In this document: in pieces, positions 18,345-26,535 of the stretch
Numbering within the stretch: the first letter of the stretch is position 1
Layout: every line of letters begins with the position of its first letter
Origin: Bacillus massiliglaciei
Lineage (GTDB): Bacteria; Bacillota; Bacilli; Bacillales; DSM-1321
Direction: 5' to 3'
DNA length: 64,000 nt
Assembly (NCBI RefSeq): GCF_900098925.1
Contig: NZ_LT622357.1
Coordinates: 84,169-148,168 of the forward strand
The notes under the pieces: model-generated
Databases searched by the model: none
Seen by the model: the letters and a program-made list of their open reading frames with translations, nothing else
What the model was told of the DNA's origin: nothing
Translations under genes and position numbers: made by a program

Positions 18345-19274
18345 ATGAGCAGGAGAAAAAAAAGTAAGAAAAAATGGCCGAAGATTCTCGGAATTATAGT
18401 GGCCCTTTTTATAGTAGCAGGAGGGGTTTTGGCCTTCTCCGTATACCGATCGCTGAACAGCGCTGTGGATACGATGCATACACCGATTGACCGTGATAAA
18501 TCAGATAAACGGGACAAGCAAGTAACCCTTGATAAGAAAGAACCGTTTTCCGTCCTTATGCTTGGAGTGGACGAGCGAAAAGGAGACAGGGGCAGATCTG
18601 ATTCCATGATCGTCATGACTGTCAATCCTGAAAAGAAATCCGTGAAAATGCTGAGCATTCCGCGTGATACGAGAACGGAAATCGTGGGTAAAGGAACCCA
18701 GGATAAAATCAACCATGCCTATGCTTTTGGAGGCGTGGAAATGTCCATGGACACTGTTGAGAACTTCCTTGATATTCCGATTGATTATTATATGAAAATC
18801 AATATGGAAGGATTCAAGGATGTCGTGGATGCAGTGGGCGGTGTGACCGTTGATAATCAGCTTGATTTCACATATGAAGGGGTTCATTTTGAAAAAGGTC
18901 CACTTACACTAAATGGACAGGATGCCCTGAAATATTCAAGAATGAGATATGATGATCCAAACGGTGATTTTGGACGCCAATCCAGACAGCGGCAGGTGAT
19001 TGAAGCAGTCGTGAAAGAAGGAGCTTCTTTTTCTTCTTTGAGCAATTATGGCGATATATTAAAATCATTAAGCGATAATATTCAGACGAACCTGACGTTT
19101 AACGAGATGGTCGATATCCAGAAGAATTACCGGACAGCCGCCGGTGATATCGAGCAGCTGAACATCCAGGGAACTGGAACAAAAATCGGCGGAGTTTATT
19201 ATCTGCAGGTCAATGACGACGAGAAAAAACGTCTACAAAACATGATGCAGGAACACTTAGTCCTAAAAAATTAA
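18345..19274 (+). CDS. LytR-CpsA-Psr (LCP) family cell-wall polymer ligase
   Basis: A 309-residue LCP protein that should attach anionic polymers such as teichoic acid from undecaprenyl carriers to peptidoglycan. The N-terminus is lysine-rich, followed by one transmembrane helix at about residues 13-35 (ILGIIVALFIVAGGVLAF). The extracellular LCP domain shows LMLGVDERKGDRGRSDSMIV, the phosphate-binding MLSIPRDTRTEI, KINHAYAFGG and the arginine-rich YSRMRYDDPNGDFGRQSRQRQV. AAGGGAGA precedes the ATG, with TATAAT near 18308. A terminator follows. It could be a TagT/U/V-type enzyme; the paralogue cannot be fixed. Confidence 0.92.
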   Translation: MSRRKKSKKKWPKILGIIVALFIVAGGVLAFSVYRSLNSAVDTMHTPIDRDKSDKRDKQVTLDKKEPFSVLMLGVDERKGDRGRSDSMIVMTVNPEKKSVKMLSIPRDTRTEIVGKGTQDKINHAYAFGGVEMSMDTVENFLDIPIDYYMKINMEGFKDVVDAVGGVTVDNQLDFTYEGVHFEKGPLTLNGQDALKYSRMRYDDPNGDFGRQSRQRQVIEAVVKEGASFSSLSNYGDILKSLSDNIQTNLTFNEMVDIQKNYRTAAGDIEQLNIQGTGTKIGGVYYLQVNDDEKKRLQNMMQEHLVLKN

Positions 19275-19298
19275 ATTTTCATGAACCTTTTCATGACA

Positions 19299-19334
19299 AA
19301 AAGACTGCCTATCTTGTAGAGGCAGTCTTTTTTC
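19299..19334 (+). terminator. Intrinsic terminator after the LCP gene
   Basis: AAAGACTGCC pairs with GGCAGTCTTT (19300-19309 with 19321-19330) and runs into a T tract. Confidence 0.9.
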
Positions 19335-19473
19335 GACGAAAAAACATAAAATTGCTAGCTAGTGCTGTAGACATTTGTTGGAATATTTGTTGTTTAAATT
19401 GTATAAAAAGACGGTAAAATAGGAGTACAAATCAATTAATTTAAAATTCTTCCAAAAGAGGAGCGGATTGAAT

Positions 19474-19572
19474 ATGAAAATAAAAGCAGGCAGCTGGGCT
19501 ATGTTGACAGCCCAAGACAAAATGTTCATCCTAAAAGCGATCAGCCAGCTCTCCCGGACAAATAAAGCCTGA
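19474..19572 (+). CDS. Small ORF with good ribosome site (32 aa)
   Basis: This short frame starts MKIKAGSWAMLTAQDKMF and ends with a basic tail. GAGGAG lies about 10 bases before the ATG. Upstream, TTGTTT and TAAAAT spaced about 19 bases resemble a weak promoter. The peptide is amphipathic without an obvious signal sequence. I recognise no family. It stands alone between two terminated units. Confidence 0.42.
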   Translation: MKIKAGSWAMLTAQDKMFILKAISQLSRTNKA

Positions 19573-19739
19573 ATGCAAATTCGCCGTCTTGACTTTTATC
19601 CAGCGAGCGGCGGCATTGCGCTAACTGACTTCCCCCTTGTATCGACATACCTACAGCGCCCCCTTCTCAATCCTTCGCTGAATAAGAAGGGTAGTCTAAA
19701 ATGCCGCAGCTTGCATGCCTTATGAATCTCACAGTCTTG

Positions 19740-20195
19740 CTAAAAATGATAATCCCACAAAAGCTTCCATTCTCCTTTTTCCTTAACCGCGTAACAATTT
19801 TGTTCAATAGTAAAAATGCCGAACCTCGATTCAAATTCCAGGGTAACCGGAACTTCATAAGCCGTTTTATGCGCCTTATGTTCAGCATCCATCTTCCAAT
19901 TCTTCACTTTTTCGGCATTCCCCACTTTAAAAGAAAAGGTCTCAACCTCCATATGCTGGAGAAAAACATGCGATTTATTCTGGACATAGCCCGCCCTTTC
20001 CGGAAACCGCTCCTTCATCTCTTCATGAAGAAGTTCATAGGAACTGGAAAAGTCGGCATTGCTTTCGTATTCATAAAACTCCCGCACCGTTTTTTCCGGC
20101 CCGCCCCCCGGCATACGCAACAACCAAAAACCACTGACTAAAATTACGGCGAGCGCCGCCAGTATCACGGGAAGCGGTTTTCTATGCCTCCTCAT
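19740..20195 (-). CDS. Membrane-anchored protein of unknown function
   Basis: A 151-residue protein with a basic start (MRRHRKPLP) and one hydrophobic helix at about 8-26 (VILAALAVILVSGFWLLRM). An extracytoplasmic domain follows, containing EKTVREFYEYESNADFSSSYELLHEEM, which resembles the opening of NTF2-like secreted domains. The C-terminus (YAVKEKGEWKLLWDYHF) also fits that fold. GAGGTG lies 5 bases before the ATG. No catalytic motif is visible. The function is unknown. Confidence 0.72.
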   Translation of the reverse strand: MRRHRKPLPVILAALAVILVSGFWLLRMPGGGPEKTVREFYEYESNADFSSSYELLHEEMKERFPERAGYVQNKSHVFLQHMEVETFSFKVGNAEKVKNWKMDAEHKAHKTAYEVPVTLEFESRFGIFTIEQNCYAVKEKGEWKLLWDYHF

Positions 20196-20269
20196 CCCAT
20201 CACCTCAAATGTGCGAGACCCTGTTGCCTCTATTTATATATGTATGGCGAAGGTAACACATTATTCGCA

Positions 20270-20299
20270 TAAAAAAACGGCCTATATTCAGGCCGTCCG
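20270..20299 (-). terminator. Intrinsic terminator after the 186-aa membrane-anchored protein
   Basis: ACGGCCT pairs with AGGCCGT (20278-20297) and is followed by seven T on the minus strand, nine bases after the gene's stop. Confidence 0.88.
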
Positions 20300-20307
20300 A
20301 TTCAAAA

Positions 20308-20868
20308 TCATTTCCTTTTTTCCATTTCTTTTAAAGCAATCACCTTTAATGCTGTCACTTCCTCTTCCGAAAGCTCACTCTTCAGCTCCTGCATGGCCTC
20401 TTGCTTCGACATCGAGCCGTTCTCTACATCCATCTTCATTTGACCGAGCTTTTTCAAGCCGACCTTCTTGATCACGGTCTCCGCAGCTTCTTCCTTTGTT
20501 TCAAACGGCAGATCTTCCTTCGCTTTCGTCTCCGCCTTCGTTTCCGCTTCACGGTTCACAGCTGTTTCCTCTGCTGCCGGAGGGCTGTCTGCTTGTTCCG
20601 CTTCTATATTTGCGCGGTCGGGAGCTATCTCCGTATCCGCCTCTTGCTCCTCAAGCAGCTTCGTCAGCTCCGGATCCTTTTCTAAAGAACGGGCAATCTG
20701 ATCCAGTTCTTCGCTATTCGCCATTTCAGAGGTAAGGCTATCCACGAGCTTGTCCGACGCTACCTGCTTAGCATACTGATAGCCTCCATAGATAAGCAGC
20801 GGGGCAGCGACTAGCGGAATAAGCAGAAGCAGAGGCCGCGGCCGGGTTCTTCTCGGTTTAATCTTCAT
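20308..20868 (-). CDS. Membrane-anchored, charged coiled-coil-like protein of unknown function
   Basis: A 186-residue protein with a proline/arginine-rich N-terminus (MKIKPRRTRPRP), one hydrophobic helix at about 13-28 (LLLLIPLVAAPLLIYGG) and a long Glu/Ala/Lys-rich, probably helical region. The end is conserved-looking: EEAAETVIKKVGLKKLGQMKMDVENG. It probably sits on the outside of the membrane. A terminator follows immediately. I do not recognise a family and see no enzymatic motif. Confidence 0.68.
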   Translation of the reverse strand: MKIKPRRTRPRPLLLLIPLVAAPLLIYGGYQYAKQVASDKLVDSLTSEMANSEELDQIARSLEKDPELTKLLEEQEADTEIAPDRANIEAEQADSPPAAEETAVNREAETKAETKAKEDLPFETKEEAAETVIKKVGLKKLGQMKMDVENGSMSKQEAMQELKSELSEEEVTALKVIALKEMEKRK

Positions 20869-20993
20869 ACACTTCCCTCCAAACCTTTTTCTTTGTCTAT
20901 TATCTTACTATAATGGCCCTCGAATGAAAAATTCGTAATTCCCTTTTGGAGGTTTCTTGCGAACTTTGGTGCTAACGGCTCAGAATTCCGGCA

Positions 20994-21035
20994 CAAAAAA
21001 AGCCTCGAATGGAAGAAACCCTTCCACACGAGGCC
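20994..21035 (-). terminator. Intrinsic terminator after the dioxygenase gene
   Basis: A long stem with GCCTCG/CGAGGC at its base and TGGAA/TTCCA above is followed by seven T on the minus strand, nine bases after the dioxygenase stop. Confidence 0.88.
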
Positions 21036-21043
21036 TGTCTTAT

Positions 21044-22021
21044 TTATTCTTTTGTGAATTCTTTTGTACTTCTTACCGTGTCGATGGGACGGACCATTTT
21101 TTCTATTTCCTCTCGCTTCGGCTCAAGGAATGGCGGCAGGGATAATTTTTCGCCAAGTGTTTCATACGGCTCATCCCCCATGAAGCCAGGACCGTCTGTT
21201 GCAAATTCAAACAGGATTTGCGGAGCGACCCGAGAATACAGGGATTCAAAGAAATACCGGTTTACATAGCCGGAAGTTTGGAACCGGAAGCTTGCCATCC
21301 GTTCAATCCATTCTTCGAGAACCTTTCGATCCTCCACCCGGAAGGCGGCATGATGGACCGTTCCATAGCCCTGGCGTCCCTGCGGAAGGAAGGTATTTGA
21401 TTCGACTGCCACTTGAGCGCCGTTTCCTCCTTCTCCCATCTCAAACAAATGGAAGGCTCCCTCTTGTCCAATTTCCTTAAAGAGAAGCACTTTTTCCATG
21501 ACTTCTTTTAAATAATCGAAATGCGCTGTGCGGACAAAGATTGGTCCAAGACCTGTAATCGCGTGCTCAAGCGGAATCGGTCCCTTTTCCCATGGAGTGC
21601 CTGAAGCGATACCGGCATTCTTTTCATCAGAAATCAATTGATATTGCTGATCATCGAAGTCGACGAAAGACAAGGTCTTTTTGCCGAATTGCTCTTTAAT
21701 GCCTGTATGTTTTACATCCAGGCGGTCGAAACGCTTCACCCAGTAATCTAATGCAGCATCATCCGGAACACGGAAAGATGTCTTAGAAATTTCGTCCGTC
21801 CCATGAATTCCCTTCGGAATGCCTGGAAAATCGAAGAAGGTCATATCGGTTCCGGCACTACCTTTGTCATCTGCAAAGAATAAATGGTAGGTCTGGATAT
21901 CGTCCTGATTGACTGTTTTCTTAATTAAACGCATCCCCAGCACATATGTGAAGAACTCATAAATTTTTTCCGCACTGCTAGTGATGGCCGTAACATGGTG
22001 AATCCCTTTTAACTCGTTCAT
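21044..22021 (-). CDS. Ring-cleaving dioxygenase, glyoxalase fold (MhqA/MhqO family)
   Basis: A 325-residue protein of two vicinal-oxygen-chelate halves. The first starts LKGIHHVTAITSSAEKIYEFF and the second contains GYGTVHHAAFRVEDRKVLEEW. Histidines in IHHVTA and VHHAAF, and a glutamate near the C-terminal end (LFEFATDGPGF), are the expected metal ligands. B. subtilis relatives MhqA, MhqE and MhqO detoxify quinones and hydroquinones and are repressed by MhqR. The promoter here carries a matching operator, supporting a quinone- or electrophile-stress role. The gene is monocistronic, with a terminator. The exact substrate is unknown. Confidence 0.88.
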   Translation of the reverse strand: MNELKGIHHVTAITSSAEKIYEFFTYVLGMRLIKKTVNQDDIQTYHLFFADDKGSAGTDMTFFDFPGIPKGIHGTDEISKTSFRVPDDAALDYWVKRFDRLDVKHTGIKEQFGKKTLSFVDFDDQQYQLISDEKNAGIASGTPWEKGPIPLEHAITGLGPIFVRTAHFDYLKEVMEKVLLFKEIGQEGAFHLFEMGEGGNGAQVAVESNTFLPQGRQGYGTVHHAAFRVEDRKVLEEWIERMASFRFQTSGYVNRYFFESLYSRVAPQILFEFATDGPGFMGDEPYETLGEKLSLPPFLEPKREEIEKMVRPIDTVRSTKEFTKE

Positions 22022-22057
22022 CCAAAACCCTCCTAAAGGAAATGTCTCTAAGTTGAA

Positions 22058-22075
22058 TATCTTTAATTAAAGATA
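22058..22075. promoter_or_regulatory. MhqR-type operator (18-bp perfect palindrome)
   Basis: TATCTTTAATTAAAGATA is a perfect palindrome directly downstream of the -10 box of the dioxygenase promoter, so a bound repressor would block the start site. It matches the outer TATCT...AGATA arms and AATT centre of the MhqR operator consensus as I recall it from B. subtilis. No mhqR gene is in the window. Confidence 0.75.
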
Positions 22076-22103
22076 ATATAGCACTCTGAAGTTTTTCTGT
22101 CAA
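22075..22103 (-). promoter_or_regulatory. Sigma-A promoter of the dioxygenase gene
   Basis: TTGACA (22103-22098) and TATATT (22080-22075) are separated by 17 bases on the minus strand. The -10 box abuts the 18-bp palindromic operator. Confidence 0.88.
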
Positions 22104-22279
22104 ATAGATGAATCCCGTTCGCTCCCTTCTATTTATAATATATACAGATGAAATGGAGGGATTCAGATATAACGAGGATAATAAAACAGTTATATATTGG
22201 GAATTATAGTATAATGAAGGAAGACAATATAGCGGTATAGCGGGCAGCGGCACATCTCCTAAGAAAGGAGGTGACGCTG

Positions 22280-22375
22280 GTGATGACAGTAAAAGACGCT
22301 CTAGAGTTGATGATATCGTTCGCAACCTTAGTCTTAACCATCATCACGGTTTCTTCTGATAAAAAAAAGAAGTAA
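22280..22375 (+). CDS. Putative holin-like toxin (type I toxin, Hol_Tox family)
   Basis: A 30-31 residue peptide reading MTVKDALELMISFATLVL and ending in an SSDKKKK basic tail: one membrane helix between an acidic start and a lysine tail. This is the form of the Bacillus holin-like toxins of the TxpA/BsrG type. AAGGAGGTG lies 7 bases before the GTG at 22280, with an ATG directly after. A TATAAT is at 22210-22215. Two terminators lie downstream. Such toxins are normally silenced by an antisense RNA over their 3' end; that RNA is not proven here. Confidence 0.75.
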   Translation: MMTVKDALELMISFATLVLTIITVSSDKKKK

Positions 22376-22426
22376 CCCCCCTTACCCTCGACCAAAGGTG
22401 CTTCAAGGTGTGGTTACTCTTTTTTG
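22371..22426 (+). terminator. Hairpin/terminator at the end of the toxin mRNA
   Basis: AGTAACC (overlapping the toxin stop) pairs with GGTTACT (22412-22418) and is followed by CTTTTTT. The interior AAGGTG repeats could fold further. The arrangement resembles the end of type I toxin mRNAs. Confidence 0.6.
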
Positions 22427-22488
22427 AGCTAACTTGTCACTTGCCACTGGACGTCGCTGCTCTTTATGCAGTTTGTTGTCTGAAAGAA

Positions 22489-22521
22489 GGTGCTGGGACT
22501 GCCACCCCAGTGCCTTTTTTT
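22489..22521 (+). terminator. Second intrinsic terminator downstream of the toxin gene
   Basis: GGTGCTGGG pairs with CCCAGTGCC, including two G-T pairs, and is followed by seven T. Together with the hairpin at 22371 it may bound a toxin/antitoxin RNA pair. Confidence 0.7.
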
Positions 22522-22699
22522 ATTATATGTGATTTACCTATATTATATCCTTATGGAAGTAAAATACAAACAAAAAGTCGAAAAGCACTGCAGCCATAAA
22601 CATCCAATAACACGAAAAGAGTAAAAGCCAGTCATGAAGGGTATAGAATAATAATTCAGTTTTTTTAGCATTAAAATCTACTCATAAAGGATGATTGCG

Positions 22700-22807
22700 A
22701 TGAATACCACTGAAGGAAAGAAAAAAAAGCGAAGGATGATCCAAAAAACAGACCGGAAAACCCGTTTATGGTTTTCTTATTTTAGCTGGGCAAGAATTTG
22801 GATTTAA
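22700..22807 (+). CDS. Possible small basic peptide ORF (35 aa)
   Basis: A frame starting MNTTEGKKKKRRMIQ and ending in an aromatic-rich tail (FSYFSWARIWI). AAAGGA lies about 10 bases before the ATG. There are no recognisable homologues. The lysine/arginine-rich start may simply reflect an A-rich stretch. It lies in a 600-base region with no larger gene. Confidence 0.28.
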   Translation: MNTTEGKKKKRRMIQKTDRKTRLWFSYFSWARIWI

Positions 22808-22891
22808 TAGAATGAAAATCCATTCAGGATTCTCTCTCCTAATCCACATGTACTTCCGTAACGAATAGACTTAAAAAAGAAGTTGGACTAT

Positions 22892-22933
22892 AAACAAAAA
22901 TCAAATTTCTCTGGGAGAAATTTGATTTTTTGT
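22892..22933. terminator. Long perfect hairpin, bidirectional terminator
   Basis: A 19-base arm (22892-22910) and its near-perfect complement (22915-22933) surround a CTGG loop, with A-rich and T-rich edges on both strands. It lies 54 bases after the last ABC-transporter gene and ends that operon. Confidence 0.85.
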
Positions 22934-22986
22934 TTAACTGTATAGATTCACGGAGACTTTCCTGGGAACAGGCTCGAGCCTATCGT

Positions 22987-23850
22987 CTATCCTTTCGTTC
23001 CGGACGAAAGATTGGAGCCTTCGATAAAGAATCGTTGGAAGATAAAGAATAGAATCAAGGTCGGCAGCAAGACCATCACACTCATCGCCATCAGGTAATG
23101 CCATTGGACCTGAACACTGCCTTTGAAGGTTTGCAGACCAACCTGCAGGGTGTACAGCTTTTCATCATTCAGGTAAAGAAGCGGTCCCAGTAAATCATTC
23201 CAGGATCCGACAAAGGACAAAATGGCCACCGTAATTAAAGCGGGTTTAGTCAGAGGCAGCATAATATGCCACCAAATCCGAAAATGGCTCGCCCCGTCCA
23301 TGATGGCTGCTTCACTGTATTCATTCGGAATCGTCAGCATGAACTGGCGAAGCAGAAAGATGAAGAACGCACTTCCTAGAAAGGCCGGAACAATCAGCGG
23401 ATAATACGTGTTAATCCAATGCAGTTTGGAAAACACCATATATTGTGGAATTAATGTCACAAATCCCGGCAGCAGCATGGTGGCAAGTACAAGTACAAAC
23501 CATTTGTTTCTCCCCTTAAAACGTATCTTCGCAAAACCGTAAGCTATAAAGGAATTCACCAGCACATTCCCCATTGTGACACAAATGGCGATAAATAATG
23601 TATTCAGTCCCCAGCGGGTAAAGGGCCCCGTCTTCCATGCCTCTGCATAGTTTGAAAAATGAAGAGCCTCCGGAAGAAAGGAAGGCGGATACTTCAAGAT
23701 TTCTGCCGGTGATTTTAACGAAGTAGACACCATCCATAAAAGCGGCATAATTAAAACGATACTGCCTGCAATTAACAATGTAAGCACAATCGCGTGCTTC
23801 GACCTTCTGCGGAACTTCATCGTTTGATAGAATTTTACCTGATTATTCAT
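22987..23850 (-). CDS. Carbohydrate ABC transporter permease (MalG/AmyC-like)
   Basis: A 287-residue inner-membrane permease with six predicted helices. It carries the EAA loop EYSEAAIMDGASHFRIWWHIMLP in the large cytoplasmic loop that contacts the ATPase. The N-terminal helix (HAIVLTLLIAGSIVLIMPLLWM) and the MalG-like KSPAEILKYPPSFLPE segment identify the CUT1 family. Its start overlaps the stop of the preceding permease by 4 bases. It is the last gene of a binding protein-permease-permease operon. No ATPase gene is present, so a shared MsmX-type ATPase is likely. Confidence 0.93.
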   Translation of the reverse strand: MNNQVKFYQTMKFRRRSKHAIVLTLLIAGSIVLIMPLLWMVSTSLKSPAEILKYPPSFLPEALHFSNYAEAWKTGPFTRWGLNTLFIAICVTMGNVLVNSFIAYGFAKIRFKGRNKWFVLVLATMLLPGFVTLIPQYMVFSKLHWINTYYPLIVPAFLGSAFFIFLLRQFMLTIPNEYSEAAIMDGASHFRIWWHIMLPLTKPALITVAILSFVGSWNDLLGPLLYLNDEKLYTLQVGLQTFKGSVQVQWHYLMAMSVMVLLPTLILFFIFQRFFIEGSNLSSGTKG

Positions 23851-24872
23851 CGGTCATCCCCTCCATCATAATGCACCCATTTCTTGCTGAATTTCATATT
23901 GAATACCGTTAAAAGGAGAATAATCACGAACAGGAACCAGGCCATTGCAGAAGCGTAGCCCATGTTAAATACCTCAAAGGCGTTATTCCACATATGGAGA
24001 TTATAGAATAACAGCGAGTTCGACGGACCGCCGTCTCCATTTTGGGTCATGACATAGGCCTCCTGGAAAATCTGGAATGCCCCAATCGTACTTGTAATGA
24101 TGTCGAAGAAGATAATCGGTGTAATCATCGGCAGTGTAATCCGGAAAAATTTTTGAAAGACATTGGCCCCGTCCAGGTCTGCCGCTTCATATAATTCTCC
24201 GGAAATACTCTGCATCCTTGCCAGATAAAGCAGCATGCCTCCCCCTACACTCCACAGCTTCATCAGGATTAAGGCCGGTTTGGTCCATTCCGGATCAAAC
24301 AGCCAGGCAGGTCCTTGGATGCCGAACCAGGCCAGCGCTGTATTCACTAAACCGCTCGTCGGGCTCAGCATTTGCATCCATAAGAAATAAACGGCTACTC
24401 CGGAAAGCACGGCGGGCAGATAATAAATCGTCCGGAAGAGCTTCATTCCCGGAATTTTTTGATGCAGCAGGACCGCAACAAAGATTGCGCCTGCCGTCGT
24501 AAGCGGAACAGAAAAAAGGACAAAGTACAGCGTATTCCATAAGGAAGTCCAGAATAACTGATCCACTGTGAACATGTGCTTGTAATTTTCGAATCCGACG
24601 AAATTCATTTGGGATGTAATATTATAGTCTGTAAAACTGACCGCAAGGGAAAAACATAAAGGGCCGGCTGTCAGAAAAACAAGACCGAGGAGCCAAGGAG
24701 AAATAAATAGATAGCCCATCCAATTTTCCTTTCGGCTCCGTTTGCTCTGCTTCTTGCGGGCGCTTTTCGCCTTTGTCTTTTTGGAGGCTGACGCAACCGG
24801 CTGGTTTGATGGAAGAGCATCCGGATAAACTGCCGCTTGCTGTATTTCTTCTTTTAACACCGAATTTTTCAT
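23847..24872 (-). CDS. Carbohydrate ABC transporter permease (MalF/AmyD-like)
   Basis: A 341-residue permease with six membrane helices and the EAA loop ELYEAADLDGANVFQKFFRITLP. Before the first helix there is an unusual 45-residue hydrophilic tail rich in Lys/Arg/Ser (ASKKTKAKSARKKQSKRS). The start ATG has AAAGGAG 8 bases upstream. It partners the MalG-like permease (overlapping genes) and the lipoprotein upstream. A large hairpin separates it from the binding-protein gene. Confidence 0.93.
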   Translation of the reverse strand: MKNSVLKEEIQQAAVYPDALPSNQPVASASKKTKAKSARKKQSKRSRKENWMGYLFISPWLLGLVFLTAGPLCFSLAVSFTDYNITSQMNFVGFENYKHMFTVDQLFWTSLWNTLYFVLFSVPLTTAGAIFVAVLLHQKIPGMKLFRTIYYLPAVLSGVAVYFLWMQMLSPTSGLVNTALAWFGIQGPAWLFDPEWTKPALILMKLWSVGGGMLLYLARMQSISGELYEAADLDGANVFQKFFRITLPMITPIIFFDIITSTIGAFQIFQEAYVMTQNGDGGPSNSLLFYNLHMWNNAFEVFNMGYASAMAWFLFVIILLLTVFNMKFSKKWVHYDGGDDR

Positions 24873-24989
24873 ATGAAGGCTCCTTTCTGAGATTAAGAAA
24901 ACCGGACAGCTCCAAGCCTTAAAGATATAGGTGAAAATACCTAGGTTCTATGTAAAAATAAAGGCTGTTTTGATTAGATAGCAGAAGAA

Positions 24990-25025
24990 GGCCGGCCAGT
25001 GCAGAACAGTCCTGCACCGGCGGCC
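24990..25025 (-). terminator. Intergenic hairpin between binding-protein and permease genes
   Basis: GGCCGGCCAGTGCAG pairs with CTGCACCGGCGGCC with small bulges. The T tract after it is weak. Such hairpins after binding-protein genes commonly stabilise the upstream mRNA or terminate partially, giving more binding protein than permease. Confidence 0.65.
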
Positions 25026-25032
25026 GTGTCTT

Positions 25033-26343
25033 TTATTTCTTTGAATTTTTCACATCTTGTTCAGCTTGCTTCAGCGCCTGTTCAGGCGAGAGTTTCCCCT
25101 GCAGGGCTGCATCGATTTTTGGATTTACCAGACTCGCGTAATCTGGATAGCTGATTGGCACCGGATGAAGTTTTGTATCATCCAGGTTTTTGACAGACTG
25201 CTGATACACTTCTTTTTCCTTTCCGCTCATCTCCTGAATCACGCTTAAGGCTGCCTTCTTATTCGCTACATTGTCATAGTTTTTCAGTGCCCAATATTTT
25301 TGAGCCTTTTCGCCGGTCATGTACTCAATAAACTTCGCCGCTTCTTTAGGATGCTTGGCCCCTTTTGGAATCTCAAGGACAAAGCCCCCGCCTTCATTCC
25401 AATGGCGGTCGCCTTTTTCAAAGGCAGGCATAGGCGCTACGCCAAAGTCCATATCCGTTTTGGAATCCCGGAGCTGGGTGTAGAAAGTTCCGACATCTGT
25501 CCAGAGGGCAACCTTCCCGGAAATGAACGGATTGGTCTGCCCGCTGCCAAATTCCGCTTCAAAGGCCTGGACATTCTTTTCGCCAATGCGTTTTCTGTAA
25601 TCGACTAACCATTGAAGAGCCTCTGCTTTTTTCGGAGTATTGATATACATGTCCTCGCCTTCGAAGAACCCTTTTCCTCCGTCAGCGTTGGCCATCCAGC
25701 TTCCTGCTCCAAAGCTTCCCCATGTTGGGTAAAAGCCGATACGCTTATATGTATTTCCCTGCTTCTGGTCCAGCTGCTTTGCATGCTCTTCCAGTTCCGC
25801 CCATGTTGCCGGCGGCTTGTTTGGATTAAGTCCCGCTTCTCTGTATGCATCCTTATTATAGAAAAGCAGCCGTGTGTCCGTTGTAAATGGAACCCCATAG
25901 AACTTTCCTTTATACTCGACTGAGTCCCACAGATTCGGGTACAGCTCATTTTTAATATCTTCATTTATAAACTGTGATAAGTCTTCTGATTGATTATTCT
26001 TCGCACGGTGGTCAACCGTGTTAATATCCCCGACAATCACATCAGCGGGGTTTCCTGCGGCAACGGAAGCCAGATTTTTCGTCCAAATATCTCCCCATGG
26101 AACGAATGTATGCTTCACTTCAATTTCATCCTGCGATTCATTGAAATCTTTGATCATTTTTTCAATGACCGGCCTTCTTGTTTCTGACCCCCAAAAACTC
26201 CAAAAGTTCACAATCACCTTGCTATCCTTCGTTGTGGCCTTAGCATCCGAGGCATTTCCTCCGCCCGTGCCGCCTGAACAGGCAGAAAGAGCAACACTCA
26301 ATACCATCATCAGGATAAAAGAGGCAAATACACCTTTCTTCAT
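25033..26343 (-). CDS. Extracellular solute-binding lipoprotein, carbohydrate ABC transporter
   Basis: A 436-residue family 1 (MalE/UgpB-like) binding protein. The signal peptide MKKGVFASFILMMVLSVALS ends in the lipobox LSAC, with lipidated cysteine at about residue 22. Mature features are IVNFWSFWGSETRRPVIEKM, GVPFTTDTRLLFYNKDAYREAGL and AAKFIEYMTGEKAQKYWA. GGAGG precedes the ATG. It heads the operon with two permeases. The sugar cannot be read from the sequence, since no glycosidase is adjacent. Confidence 0.93.
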   Translation of the reverse strand: MKKGVFASFILMMVLSVALSACSGGTGGGNASDAKATTKDSKVIVNFWSFWGSETRRPVIEKMIKDFNESQDEIEVKHTFVPWGDIWTKNLASVAAGNPADVIVGDINTVDHRAKNNQSEDLSQFINEDIKNELYPNLWDSVEYKGKFYGVPFTTDTRLLFYNKDAYREAGLNPNKPPATWAELEEHAKQLDQKQGNTYKRIGFYPTWGSFGAGSWMANADGGKGFFEGEDMYINTPKKAEALQWLVDYRKRIGEKNVQAFEAEFGSGQTNPFISGKVALWTDVGTFYTQLRDSKTDMDFGVAPMPAFEKGDRHWNEGGGFVLEIPKGAKHPKEAAKFIEYMTGEKAQKYWALKNYDNVANKKAALSVIQEMSGKEKEVYQQSVKNLDDTKLHPVPISYPDYASLVNPKIDAALQGKLSPEQALKQAEQDVKNSKK

Positions 26344-26487
26344 ACTCCCTAACCTCCGTGAATGATTTTCTATTTTTCAGATAATGACACCCTCCTTATT
26401 TACCTCCTCAGCAAAGGTTTGAAACCTAAAAAAGTGAATCATGTCGATTTTTGTTCATTCAACCGCAGGCTTCTTATATGAAGTTCA

Positions 26488-26520
26488 TAAAAAAGACCGT
26501 CCGAAATAATCGGACGGTCT
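26488..26520 (-). terminator. Intrinsic terminator after the LysR gene
   Basis: AGACCGTCCGA pairs perfectly with TCGGACGGTCT (26494-26504 with 26510-26520), followed by a T6 run on the minus strand. Confidence 0.92.
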
Positions 26521-26535
26521 ACTTTTAATAGGCCT

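Noticed and set aside
18305..18887. Minus-strand frames opposite the LCP gene
   Set aside because: Shadows of the LCP gene, which has a full set of LCP motifs, a ribosome site and a terminator.
22204..22395. Minus-strand 63-codon frame over the toxin gene
   Set aside because: No ribosome site, and its sequence is the complement of the toxin peptide and its hairpins; an antisense RNA is possible but not a protein.
26344..26460. CcpA (cre) site upstream of the sugar ABC transporter
   Set aside because: No stretch fits the TGWNANCGNTNWCA pattern; TTGAAACC is too partial.
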